This document shows, piece by piece, positions 17,289 to 25,510 of a DNA stretch of 53,066 bases. Source of the DNA: Bacillota bacterium (GTDB taxonomy: Bacteria > Bacillota > Sulfobacillia > Sulfobacillales > Sulfobacillaceae); contig JAJZBJ010000002.1 in assembly GCA_021798975.1 (NCBI GenBank), positions 1 to 53,066 on the forward strand, read 5' to 3'. Made by a program: the position numbers and the translations under genes. Under the pieces are notes generated by a model, which was not told the DNA's origin, made no database searches, and saw only the letters and a program-made list of their open reading frames with translations. The stretch's first letter is position 1; each line of letters begins with the position of its first letter.

Positions 17289-18653
17289 ATGGGAACCAAT
17301 ATGGACGGCCATACACCGCCGCAACCGGACGACACGGCAGCGGACATGATGCAAGAAGCCGTCCGGTTGGAACGGAGCGGGGCATGGGACGCTGCGCGTC
17401 AGCGCTATTGGTCCGTTCTTCAAGCCAACCCCGGCCATTATCGGGCCTTGATGAACCTAGCGGATTTGCTTCGGAAGACCGGGTATCGCAGCGCCGCCCG
17501 CCTGACCTGGCAAGAAGCGGCGCGCCTCTATCCGGGATTGGGCGAGCCTTGGTTGGCACTGGGGCATCTGGAACGCGAGGAGGAAGCGTGGCAGCTCTCG
17601 CGGACCGCATACGAAAACGCCATTGCTCGCAATCCGGCGTTATGGACCGCCCATCAGGGTCTCGCTTATGTATTGGATGCCTTAGGGGAAGCTCAGGGCG
17701 CGGCCCACCACCGCGATTTGGGTTTTACAGCTCAACCCCACATCACGATTCCGGGCGCCGGGACGGGAACACCTATCCGAGTCCTGCTGTTGGCCTCGGC
17801 CACGGGGGGCGACACGCCGTGGCTGGGACTTCTGGATTCCGGCCAATATCAGGTGGAAATCGTCGCCTCCGAATACTGGCCGCCCGCTCGCCGGCTGCCG
17901 CCTCACGATGTAATCGTCAATGCGGTGAGCGATGCTGATGCGGCCTGGTCTGCCATGGACGCGGCCGAGAGCTTGGCCGGCGTCAGCGGGCGGCCTATCG
18001 TCAACCCACCCGCGCTGCTCCGGGAGACAGGCCGCCATACGGTGGCGGAGCGCCTCAAACGTGTCCCTGGGGTGGAGACAGCACGGATCATCCGGTGTTC
18101 CAAGACCGCCTTGGGTGATGACGGGTTGGAGACGATAACCGGGGCCGGCTTCCAGTTCCCGGTTCTAGTCCGGGCCGTCGGCCATCACACCGGCCGGTAT
18201 TTCGAGCGGGCCGATGACGTCGGGCGGCTTTCTGAAGCGGCTTCCCGCATGTCGGGTGAGGAACTGTGGATTGTGGAATGGCTCGAGACTCCGCACCACG
18301 GCGACACGCCCTATCGCAAGTACCGGGTGATGATGATTGACGGCCGCCTGTATCCGGTTCACGCCGCCTGGTCCCGCGATTGGAAGGTGCACTATTTTTC
18401 CCGTACGGCCTCGCCGGCCAGCCAAATGCTTCATGAGCGGTTTTTGCAGGACATGCCGGGCCAGGTGGGGCCGCGCGCCATGGAAGCCCTCGAGGCCATT
18501 CAGCAGGAGTTGCATCTCGATTACGGCGGCATCGATTTCGATGTGTTGCCGGATGGAACCGTTCGGGTCTTTGAGGCCAATGCCACCATGGTGGTGCCTC
18601 CACAGCCGATAATCCTCTCCGCGGTGTCCGATCTCATCCGCAGCCGGATCTGA
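17289..18653 (+). CDS. TPR plus ATP-grasp-like protein, function unknown
   Basis: Protein of 454 residues with two parts. Residues about 18-145 hold tetratricopeptide-like repeats (AWDAARQRYWSVLQANPGHY, WQLSRTAYENAIARNPALW). Residues about 155-450 resemble an ATP-grasp fold of the RimK/glutathione-synthase kind: a preATP region (IRVLLLASATGGDTPW), IVNPPALLRETGRHTVAERL, PVLVRAVGHHTGRYF, WIVEWLETP, YRKYRVMMIDGRLYP, and a metal-binding end DYGGIDFDVLPDG...FEANATM. ATP-grasp enzymes join a carboxylate to an amine or thiol; no substrate can be read from the sequence. The start at 17289 is the first of two in-frame ATGs, and neither has an ideal ribosome site. Confidence 0.75.
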   Translation: MGTNMDGHTPPQPDDTAADMMQEAVRLERSGAWDAARQRYWSVLQANPGHYRALMNLADLLRKTGYRSAARLTWQEAARLYPGLGEPWLALGHLEREEEAWQLSRTAYENAIARNPALWTAHQGLAYVLDALGEAQGAAHHRDLGFTAQPHITIPGAGTGTPIRVLLLASATGGDTPWLGLLDSGQYQVEIVASEYWPPARRLPPHDVIVNAVSDADAAWSAMDAAESLAGVSGRPIVNPPALLRETGRHTVAERLKRVPGVETARIIRCSKTALGDDGLETITGAGFQFPVLVRAVGHHTGRYFERADDVGRLSEAASRMSGEELWIVEWLETPHHGDTPYRKYRVMMIDGRLYPVHAAWSRDWKVHYFSRTASPASQMLHERFLQDMPGQVGPRAMEALEAIQQELHLDYGGIDFDVLPDGTVRVFEANATMVVPPQPIILSAVSDLIRSRI

Positions 18654-18701
18654 ATCGGGCTGGGAGCGGGTCTCCGCACCCCGACGAATGGGTTCGGTCT
18701 A

Positions 18702-18710
18702 TGATATAAT
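18702..18710 (+). promoter_or_regulatory. Extended -10 promoter at the MFS gene
   Basis: TGATATAAT is a perfect extended -10 (TG-n-TATAAT). No good -35 lies 17 bases upstream, as is usual for this promoter class. Transcription should start about seven bases further, at or next to the ATG at 18717. Confidence 0.65.
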
Positions 18711-18716
18711 GAGGAA

Positions 18717-19955
18717 ATGGGACGTGGGGACATGCAATCCAACCACAATCTCCGCTGGCTCTATACGGGCCGCGCACTTCGCAGCTTCATCACCGCATTT
18801 CTCACGGTTATCTTTCCGCTCTATCTTGCCAAATCCGGATACAGTGCCAGCCGCATTGGCTTGGTGCTGGCTCTGTCGGGCGCCGTGACCGTGCTGCTGG
18901 TTGCGGGCGTGGGCCTGTTCGCCGATTTTTACGGCCGGCGGCGCGCTATTTTGGGACTGGCTGCGCTGTCGGCGCTGGGCGGTATGGTCATGGGGCTGAG
19001 TCATGGGTTTTGGCTCGCTGTGTTAGCGAGCGGCCTGGGCGGTGTGGGGCGGGGCGGCGGAGCCGGCAGCGGCGGATCGTGGGGCCCGGTGTTTCCGGCA
19101 GAACAACCGCTGGTCTCGGAGTCAGTGGACCCCGATAAACGAACCTGGGCCTTCGGCCGCATTTCTTTTATTGGGGTTCTAGCGGGGGCCGTGGGCTCGG
19201 TGGTGGCCGGGGTGCCTGATTGGCTGCATCAGCAGGGATGGACCTGGATTGCCGGTGATCGCCTCCTTTTCTTGGCGGGAGCCGTCCTGTCGCTCGGCAT
19301 GGCGCTTGTGACGCTGCCAATCCAGGAGCGCCCGCGCGAGGCTGTGAGTAAGGAGGAGGGGCCGCCGCCCATCCCGCTGAAGACTTTGATGGGACGGCTG
19401 GGATTGACCAATGCTTTGAATGGTCTCGGATTCGGGTTTCTCGGTCCAATGCTGACCTATTGGTTTTACCGCCGTTTCGGCGTCGGTTCGGCTGAAATTG
19501 GGCTCCTGTATACGGCCATTAATCTGGCGTCGGCCTTCCCTTATTTGTGGTCGTCCGTGCTGGCCAAACGGCTGGGCGCCGTCAAGACTGTCACCGTGAC
19601 ACGCGGCGTGGGCCTGGCGATGATGCTGGCCATGGTGTTCATGCCTAATTTTTGGTTGGCGGGCTTCTTTTATCTCTTGCGCATGGTCTTTAACTCGCTG
19701 GGGATGCCAGCCCGCCAATCGTTTGTCATGGGGGTGAGCGAAAGCCGCTATCGGAGCCGCGTCTCAGCCTTCAGCTCGCTGCCCTCGCAAATTACGTCCA
19801 TGATTACCCCAGCCGTGGGCGGCATCCTCATGGAAAGTATTTTGGACATTCCCATTTACGGAGCCGTGTTCTTCATGACCCTGAACTTAGGAACCTACTG
19901 GTGGTCATTTAGACAAGTGCCCGAAGAAGGGCGCCAACGGGAGCCCTCGTCTTAG
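18717..19955 (+). CDS. Major facilitator superfamily transporter
   Basis: MFS permease of 412 residues with about twelve hydrophobic helices and the loop 2-3 signature FADFYGRRRAI (about residues 65-75). An acidic, Pro-rich cytoplasmic loop (RPREAVSKEEGPPPIP) separates the two halves. The substrate is unknown. Two ATGs compete: 18717 sits at the predicted transcription start and would give a leaderless message, while 18732 has a GGGG just upstream. No partner gene is nearby. Confidence 0.85.
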   Translation: MGRGDMQSNHNLRWLYTGRALRSFITAFLTVIFPLYLAKSGYSASRIGLVLALSGAVTVLLVAGVGLFADFYGRRRAILGLAALSALGGMVMGLSHGFWLAVLASGLGGVGRGGGAGSGGSWGPVFPAEQPLVSESVDPDKRTWAFGRISFIGVLAGAVGSVVAGVPDWLHQQGWTWIAGDRLLFLAGAVLSLGMALVTLPIQERPREAVSKEEGPPPIPLKTLMGRLGLTNALNGLGFGFLGPMLTYWFYRRFGVGSAEIGLLYTAINLASAFPYLWSSVLAKRLGAVKTVTVTRGVGLAMMLAMVFMPNFWLAGFFYLLRMVFNSLGMPARQSFVMGVSESRYRSRVSAFSSLPSQITSMITPAVGGILMESILDIPIYGAVFFMTLNLGTYWWSFRQVPEEGRQREPSS

Positions 19956-20029
19956 GTGAAGTTTTGGATTCCAGCAGGAAAATTAGGATTGATGACGAAT
20001 TTTGATCGGTACGAACGGGAGTGATTCCC

Positions 20030-21781
20030 ATGGCCTATGAGAGTCGGCAGGATTGGATTGATGCCGTGCGTCAGGCGGTTGACATTGTCGAGGTGGTTGG
20101 TCGGCATGTTCCGCTGAAACGAAAAGGCCGTCATTGGTGGGGGCTCTGTCCGTTTCACGCGGAGAAAACGCCGTCGTTCAGTGTCGATTCTGAGCAACAG
20201 TTGTTTTATTGTTTCGGGTGCCACCAGGGCGGGACCGTATTCACCTTCCTGATGAATGTCGAGGGGCGTGAATTTCGGGACGTAGCGGCGGCTTTGGCCG
20301 AGGAGGCAGGAATTCCCGAGCCGGAGGACGCCCAACGGCCTGCGGATCCCCATCAGCGCTTGAAAGCGGTGCTGGAGTGGACCCAGGAGTATTTTCGCGA
20401 GGGCTTCCGCCGGCATGAGGCTCCCATGATGAAGTACTTAGGCGACCGGGGGGTGGAACCCAGTCAAGTCGAACGCTTCATGGTGGGATTTGCCCCAGAC
20501 GGCTGGAGTGGATTGAAGGACCTGCTGGCGCGGCGCGGTGTGAGTCTAGACGAGATGGTTGAGGCGGGAGTCGTGGTGCGTCGCGAGCAAGGCGGCGGCT
20601 ATGACCGGTGGCGAGGGCGGCTCATGTTTCCGATTTGGAACGGGGAGGGCCGGGTCGTCGCGTTTGGTGGCCGCGCCTTGAAACCGGACCAGGAGCCGAA
20701 GTATCTCAACTCCCCGGAAACCGCGCTGTTCCATAAAGGACAGCTGTTATATGCCAGCCATTTGGCTCGTCCTAGTTGGCGCAAAGGGTCTCCTGTGTTA
20801 ATTGTTGAGGGTTACTTTGACGTGGTGGCGTGCCACCAGTCAGGGCTGACTCAGGCTGTCGGACAACTGGGGACGGCGCTCACCGATGTTCATGCGCGGT
20901 ATCTGGCCCGTTACACGGAGGAGGCGGACCTGCTGCTGGATCAGGATGCGGCGGGACTGGAGGCCATGCGACGAGCGTTCATGACTCTCGCGGGCCAGAG
21001 CTTCAAGGTGAACGTGGTGACACTGCCGGAGGGCATCAAGGACCCGAGTGAATTGGTGCAGCGAAAGGGCAGTGAAGCGTTGAAACGGGCTGTAGAGCAG
21101 AAGATGCCGTACGTCGAGCATGCCATCCAGCATGCATCGCGGCTTTCCGGTCTCATGAATCCGCGCGGTCGGGCTGAGGCGGTGGATCATCTGAAGCCGT
21201 TGATCCAGGCGGTCAAGGACCCGGTTGAGCGGGCAGGATATGTGGAGATGGTCGCAAGGATGCTCAGAATTCAACCACAAATCCTATCACAAAGTTTTGG
21301 GGGTACGCAAGGGGTCCGGCATACAATCCCAAAAATTAGGCATAATATGGAGGTGACAGCGTCTGTCAAGCGAGGCCTGCCTCCTGTCGAGGTGCGGCTG
21401 TTGACGGCGTTGAAGAACCATCCGGATCAGGTGGAGAGGGTCAAGCAGGCACTGCCTGAGTGGGCGGCAGAAACTCCGGTGGCCGTGGTATTGGAGGCCA
21501 TTGTGCAGGGACGGACGCTTTCTCCCGGCGAATGGCTCCATGACGCGGATGGCCCGGCTGTCGAATCGTTGTTGGCGGCCATGGCGCAGTATCAAGAACC
21601 AGATGGAGGGAATGCGGCCATCGACGATTTAGTGTGGGCCCTGGGGCGCGAATCCGCCCAGCGTCGATATGACGAGATACAGGAACTGGCGCGGCAAGGC
21701 GCGGCCAGCCGGGAATTGATAGACGAAGCGATGCGGCTGGGAGCGCGCATCGGGTTGTACCAGCATCGGAGGGAGGGATAG
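20030..21781 (+). CDS. dnaG: DNA primase
   Basis: Primase of 583 residues, making RNA primers at the replication fork. The N-terminal zinc finger is CPFH...CFGC (about 40-64). The catalytic core follows with TOPRIM elements [11 protein letters not shown] (about 260-270) and LLDQDAAG, where the acidic pair is DQD rather than the commoner DGD. The C-terminal helicase-binding region is reached after a relatively A+T-rich linker near 21290-21355. The ATG at 20030 follows GGGAG; a GTG at 20021 is the first in-frame start but less well placed. It is followed two bases later by sigA, the standard macromolecular-synthesis arrangement. Confidence 0.96.
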   Translation: MAYESRQDWIDAVRQAVDIVEVVGRHVPLKRKGRHWWGLCPFHAEKTPSFSVDSEQQLFYCFGCHQGGTVFTFLMNVEGREFRDVAAALAEEAGIPEPEDAQRPADPHQRLKAVLEWTQEYFREGFRRHEAPMMKYLGDRGVEPSQVERFMVGFAPDGWSGLKDLLARRGVSLDEMVEAGVVVRREQGGGYDRWRGRLMFPIWNGEGRVVAFGGRALKPDQEPKYLNSPETALFHKGQLLYASHLARPSWRKGSPVLIVEGYFDVVACHQSGLTQAVGQLGTALTDVHARYLARYTEEADLLLDQDAAGLEAMRRAFMTLAGQSFKVNVVTLPEGIKDPSELVQRKGSEALKRAVEQKMPYVEHAIQHASRLSGLMNPRGRAEAVDHLKPLIQAVKDPVERAGYVEMVARMLRIQPQILSQSFGGTQGVRHTIPKIRHNMEVTASVKRGLPPVEVRLLTALKNHPDQVERVKQALPEWAAETPVAVVLEAIVQGRTLSPGEWLHDADGPAVESLLAAMAQYQEPDGGNAAIDDLVWALGRESAQRRYDEIQELARQGAASRELIDEAMRLGARIGLYQHRREG

Positions 21782-21783
21782 AC

Positions 21784-22896
21784 ATGGCTCAGGGAAAAGG
21801 CAGCGTGCCGCAGATCGACGAAGTGAAGCAGCTAATCCGGCGGGGACAAGAGCGCGGGAAACTGTCCTACAGTGAAATTGTTGACACCCTGCAGTCGGTG
21901 GATCTTCCTCCTGATCAGATTGACAGCATCTACGAGATGTTTGGGGAACTGGGAATTGAGCTGGTGGGCGAGCAAGTAACGCTTGAGGCTGAGCATGGCC
22001 CGTCGCCGGATGACGTGGAACCGGAGGTTGAGGAGCCGGAGCGCGAGGTCGCAGTACCGGACGGGGTGGCGATTGACGACCCGGTCCGCATGTACCTGAA
22101 GGAGATTGGGCGGGTTCCGCTGTTAACCGCTGAAGAAGAGGTCGAGCTGGCCAAACGGATTGAGGCGGGCGACGAGGAAGCGAAGCGGCAGTTGGCGGAA
22201 GCCAACCTGCGCTTGGTGGTCTCTATCGCCAAACGGTATGTGGGCCGTGGAATGTTGTTCTTGGATTTGATTCAGGAGGGCAACTTAGGACTCATCAAGG
22301 CGGTCGAGAAATTCGACTACCGCAAGGGGTACAAGTTCAGCACCTATGCCACCTGGTGGATTCGGCAGGCCATCACCCGAGCTATTGCGGACCAGGCCCG
22401 CACTATCCGGATTCCCGTGCACATGGTGGAGACCATCAACAAGCTCATTCGGGTACAGCGCCAGTTGCTGCAGGAATACGGACGGGAACCCCTGCCGGAA
22501 GAGATTGCCAAGGAAATGGGCATCACGGTGGAGCGGGTGCGGGAAATCTTGAAGGTGGCGCAGGAGCCGGTCTCTTTGGAAACGCCGATTGGGGAAGAGG
22601 AAGACTCCCATTTGGGCGACTTTATCGAGGACGAAGATGCTCCCGCCCCGGCGGAAGCCGCCGGGTACCAGCTGCTCAAAGAGCAGTTGGAAGAGGTGTT
22701 GGATACCCTCACCAACCGTGAAGAGAAAGTGTTGCGCCTGCGATTCGGCCTGACAGACGGGCGAGCTCGGACCTTGGAGGAGGTCGGCCAGGTATTCGGA
22801 GTCACGCGGGAGCGGATTCGGCAAATCGAGGCCAAGGCGCTTCGCAAGCTGCGTCATCCAACACGCAGCAAAAAGCTGAAGGACTATCTGGACTAA
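21784..22896 (+). CDS. sigA: Primary RNA polymerase sigma factor SigA (RpoD)
   Basis: Housekeeping sigma-70 factor of 370 residues, close in length to Bacillus SigA. Region 1.1-like helices occupy the first 60 residues, then a short acidic linker. Region 1.2 ([21 protein letters not shown]), region 2 ([32 protein letters not shown]), region 3 and region 4 with the helix-turn-helix [20 protein letters not shown] are all complete. It follows dnaG by two bases and ends in a strong terminator. The consensus-like promoters seen elsewhere in the window fit this factor. Confidence 0.98.
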   Translation: MAQGKGSVPQIDEVKQLIRRGQERGKLSYSEIVDTLQSVDLPPDQIDSIYEMFGELGIELVGEQVTLEAEHGPSPDDVEPEVEEPEREVAVPDGVAIDDPVRMYLKEIGRVPLLTAEEEVELAKRIEAGDEEAKRQLAEANLRLVVSIAKRYVGRGMLFLDLIQEGNLGLIKAVEKFDYRKGYKFSTYATWWIRQAITRAIADQARTIRIPVHMVETINKLIRVQRQLLQEYGREPLPEEIAKEMGITVERVREILKVAQEPVSLETPIGEEEDSHLGDFIEDEDAPAPAEAAGYQLLKEQLEEVLDTLTNREEKVLRLRFGLTDGRARTLEEVGQVFGVTRERIRQIEAKALRKLRHPTRSKKLKDYLD

Positions 22897-22913
22897 CGGG
22901 GATTTTCGGCACG

Positions 22914-22941
22914 AGGGGACGCCGTTGAGCGTCCCCTTTTT
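22914..22941 (+). terminator. Rho-independent terminator after sigA
   Basis: A perfect 8-base stem (GGGGACGC at 22915-22922, GCGTCCCC at 22929-22936) with loop CGTTGA is followed by TTTTT. It lies 18 bases after the sigA stop and closes the dnaG-sigA operon. Confidence 0.92.
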
Positions 22942-23030
22942 CACGGGTTAAATCGAGCCGCTGACTCCGTAATATCGGGCCTTGGTCAATCGTCTTCACA
23001 CGGGAAAAGATTTTTGGCATCGGGGGCACA

Positions 23031-23058
23031 TGGACATACTAGCCCCAATCGTTATAGA
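23031..23058 (+). promoter_or_regulatory. Putative sigma-A promoter of asnB
   Basis: TGGACA at 23031-23036 and TATAGA at 23053-23058 are separated by 16 bases. The predicted start near 23065 leaves a leader of about 25 bases containing GAGGAG before the asnB frame. Confidence 0.55.
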
Positions 23059-23090
23059 GTAGGGACTAGCGAAGAGGAGCGTGACGCATC

Positions 23091-24995
23091 ATCTGCGGAA
23101 TAGCGGGCATTTGGCGGCGGGACCGAACGGTCTCACAGCAAGAATTGGAGCTGATGCTGGAGGCTTTGCGGCATCGTGGTCCTGATGGCGACGGATCCTT
23201 TTTGGAACGGGGTCTCGGTCTCGGTATGCGCCGACTGGCCATATTGGATGTCGCCAATGGACACCAGCCCTATGTTTCGGAAGATGGGCAGATTGTGGCC
23301 GTGTATAACGGCGAGGTATACAACTATCCGGAGCTGAAACAACTAGTCGTGTCGCGCGGCCACCAGCTTCGCAGCGGAGCCGACGGCGAGGTTATCGTTC
23401 ATCTCTACGAAGAATTTGGCGCCCCCTTTTTGGAGCGGGTAACCGGCATGTTTGCCTTGGCGATTTGGGACCGGCGCCGTCAGGAGCTATTGCTGGCGCG
23501 TGACCGGATCGGACAAAAACCCTTGTATGTGCTGGAATCCGACCACACTTTTGCATTCTCTTCGGAAATCAAGGCATTCATGGGGATGGAACGCTTTCAG
23601 CCCGAAATTGACGAGCGCGCCATTTCCAGTTACCTGGCCCACCGGTTTGCCCCGGCTCCGCAGACCCTGATCAAGAATGTCACCAAACTCCGACCCGGTG
23701 AAGCGCTGCGAGTGAAACGCGATGGCCGCAAGGAACGATGGCTGTACTGGGAGCCGAACTTGGAAGAGCCGTCCAGCGAAGGCACGTTGGCGGATTGGGC
23801 TGAACAGTTGGATCACCTATTGCAAGAGGTGGTAGTGAGCCACCTAGCCTCCGATGTTCCGCTGGGCATGTTCTTGTCCGGCGGCGTGGACTCCAGTGTG
23901 TTGACGGCCTTGGCGGCACGGTCCCACCAGGGACCCCTGCATGCCTGGTCGGCGGCGTTTCCCGCCACATATCCGGGCTATGATGAGTTCGCGTGGGCCA
24001 AAAAGGTTGCGGATCAATATCAGACGCCGATTCATCGGGTCGACGTGGATCCCACCATCACGCCCGATCGGGTGCGTGAACTGGCCTACATTCTGGATGA
24101 ACCGATGGCCGATCCGACGGTATTGCCGTTGGATGGGGTGGCCGAGGCCGCCAGCCGCGAGAACACGGTGATGATCTCTGGGGAAGGCGCCGACGAAATT
24201 TTTGGCGGTTACGCCGGCTATGGCGAGGTGCAGAGTTTAGCGTGGATCCGTCGCCTGCCCCCGGCGTTGCGAACGTGGTGGATAGCACATAATTTTAAGG
24301 GGTCTGGCGCCATGAAGCGGGCCGGGCAGCCCATCAGCGAACGGTACCGCGGCGTGGGCTTCACCTTTGATGAGGCGGAACAGGCGCAGCTTTTGGTACC
24401 AGGACTGCGCCATGCCGACCGCACGGCTCCCATCCGCGAATATTGGGAGACCCATCGCGGTCTCTCGGAACTTCAGGCGATGCAGGGATTCGACGTACGA
24501 TGGTTTCTGCCGGACGACGTCCTTTTGAAAGCCGATCGTATCGGCATGCATCACAACATTGAGATTCGGGTGCCGTACTGCGATCACCAGATTGTCGAAC
24601 TCGCGCTCAAGATCCCCTTGGCGCTGCGGCGCGCCCGGCGTTACGACAAGCGGGTTTTGCGGCGCGTGGCGGAGCGATATCTCCCCAGTGAGGTCGTCTA
24701 CCGACCCAAGCGCGGGTTTCCCACGCCGCTCACCGCGCTCCTGGCTGGTCCTCTCTATGACATGGCCTACGACACGCTGACCGACCCGCAATTCAAAAGC
24801 CTCGGCTGGTTTCAAGCCGAGGCTGTCGAGGGACTGCTGGGACAGTTGGCGGGTCGCTCTCCGATTGCCGCACGCAAGGTATATGCTCTATTGATGCTGG
24901 AGCTTTGGCGCCAGGAACTTGTCGTTCGCGGAAGTGAGCGGCTTAATGGCGCGCTTCGCTCACGGACAGCGCTTCTTCAAACACCCCAGATGTGA
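23091..24995 (+). CDS. asnB: Asparagine synthetase (glutamine-hydrolysing)
   Basis: Class II amidotransferase of 634 residues making asparagine from aspartate, ATP and glutamine. The synthetase P-loop-like SGGVDSSVL is present. The glutaminase domain needs Cys at position 2 of a MCGIAG-type start: the frame reads CGIAGIW from 23094, but the codon before Cys is ATC, and an in-frame TGA lies three codons further up. No ATG, GTG or TTG is available before the Cys. AGAGGAG is 11 bases upstream. The first ATG, at 23145, would remove the nucleophile. I therefore place the start at the ATC, as a rare initiation codon or a sequencing/mutational change from ATG. The fold and motifs leave no doubt about family. 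Confidence 0.88.
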   Translation: MCGIAGIWRRDRTVSQQELELMLEALRHRGPDGDGSFLERGLGLGMRRLAILDVANGHQPYVSEDGQIVAVYNGEVYNYPELKQLVVSRGHQLRSGADGEVIVHLYEEFGAPFLERVTGMFALAIWDRRRQELLLARDRIGQKPLYVLESDHTFAFSSEIKAFMGMERFQPEIDERAISSYLAHRFAPAPQTLIKNVTKLRPGEALRVKRDGRKERWLYWEPNLEEPSSEGTLADWAEQLDHLLQEVVVSHLASDVPLGMFLSGGVDSSVLTALAARSHQGPLHAWSAAFPATYPGYDEFAWAKKVADQYQTPIHRVDVDPTITPDRVRELAYILDEPMADPTVLPLDGVAEAASRENTVMISGEGADEIFGGYAGYGEVQSLAWIRRLPPALRTWWIAHNFKGSGAMKRAGQPISERYRGVGFTFDEAEQAQLLVPGLRHADRTAPIREYWETHRGLSELQAMQGFDVRWFLPDDVLLKADRIGMHHNIEIRVPYCDHQIVELALKIPLALRRARRYDKRVLRRVAERYLPSEVVYRPKRGFPTPLTALLAGPLYDMAYDTLTDPQFKSLGWFQAEAVEGLLGQLAGRSPIAARKVYALLMLELWRQELVVRGSERLNGALRSRTALLQTPQM

Positions 24996-25227
24996 GCGCG
25001 GGTCCTGCGGCCGATCCCCCGGGCAGAGCCCGGGCCGAGACTCCATAGGCGGAACGCGCTTGCCGGATGATAAGGGCAACGCGTTCCCGGGCGGCCTGGA
25101 TTCGATAGATGTGGTAATCGCAAAAGTCCGGATCGGACCATTCAAAGGCGTGTTCGGCCTGGGCCAGTTCCCGCAAGGCCTGGTCTAGGGCTTCCCGCCA
25201 AGGGTTAACGCGCGGGGACGCTGCCAT
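24943..25227 (-). CDS. DUF2508 (YaaL-like) family protein
   Basis: Protein of 94 residues. Residues about 8-55 fit the DUF2508/YaaL pattern: an amphipathic helix, then SDPDFCDYHIYRIQAARERVALIIRQARSAYG. YaaL is a small cytoplasmic protein near recR in Bacillus, with no established function. The start ATG (complement of 25225-25227) follows AAAGGAGA by six bases; the longer frame to 25314 has none. The 3' end overlaps asnB tail-to-tail by 53 bases. The tail after residue 55 is low-complexity and not part of the family. Confidence 0.65.
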   Translation of the reverse strand: MAASPRVNPWREALDQALRELAQAEHAFEWSDPDFCDYHIYRIQAARERVALIIRQARSAYGVSARALPGGSAAGPALTSGVFEEALSVSEARH

Positions 25228-25510
25228 GACATTCTCTCCTTTTGACCATCCGATTTTGCGCCTGTCCCAAACATTGCGGAACGGCGATATTGCATGATAT
25301 GCACCCCACAGCAAGAATATGACATAATCTGGAAAAAAGTTCTAGACGATCCACAAAATTCCTCCCATTCAAACTTATTGCGCCAGTCTTGCCCCGAAGT
25401 GCTAGCATAGAGGCAGAAAGCGAAAACGAGCGTCGAGGGCCCAGGAATTATTCCCCGTCGGTGTGTCCGAGGAGGCCCTCCCCGCCCTCACTGTTGGAGG
25501 GGTGACTCAT
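25228..25510. other. Intergenic region between divergent DUF2508 and formate dehydrogenase genes
   Basis: A relatively A+T-rich stretch of 283 bases. It contains the inverted repeat TGCAT-GAT-ATGCA at 25291-25303 and a CATAAT hexamer at 25323-25328. A TAGCAT hexamer lies at 25403-25408, 19 bases after TTGCGC. None makes a convincing sigma-A promoter. A regulator site for formate or metal control could lie here, but that is not shown. Confidence 0.4.

Noticed and set aside
23145-23147. Asparagine synthetase start at ATG 23145
   Set aside because: It would remove the Cys nucleophile and the CGIAGIW block that are clearly coded in the same frame just upstream.
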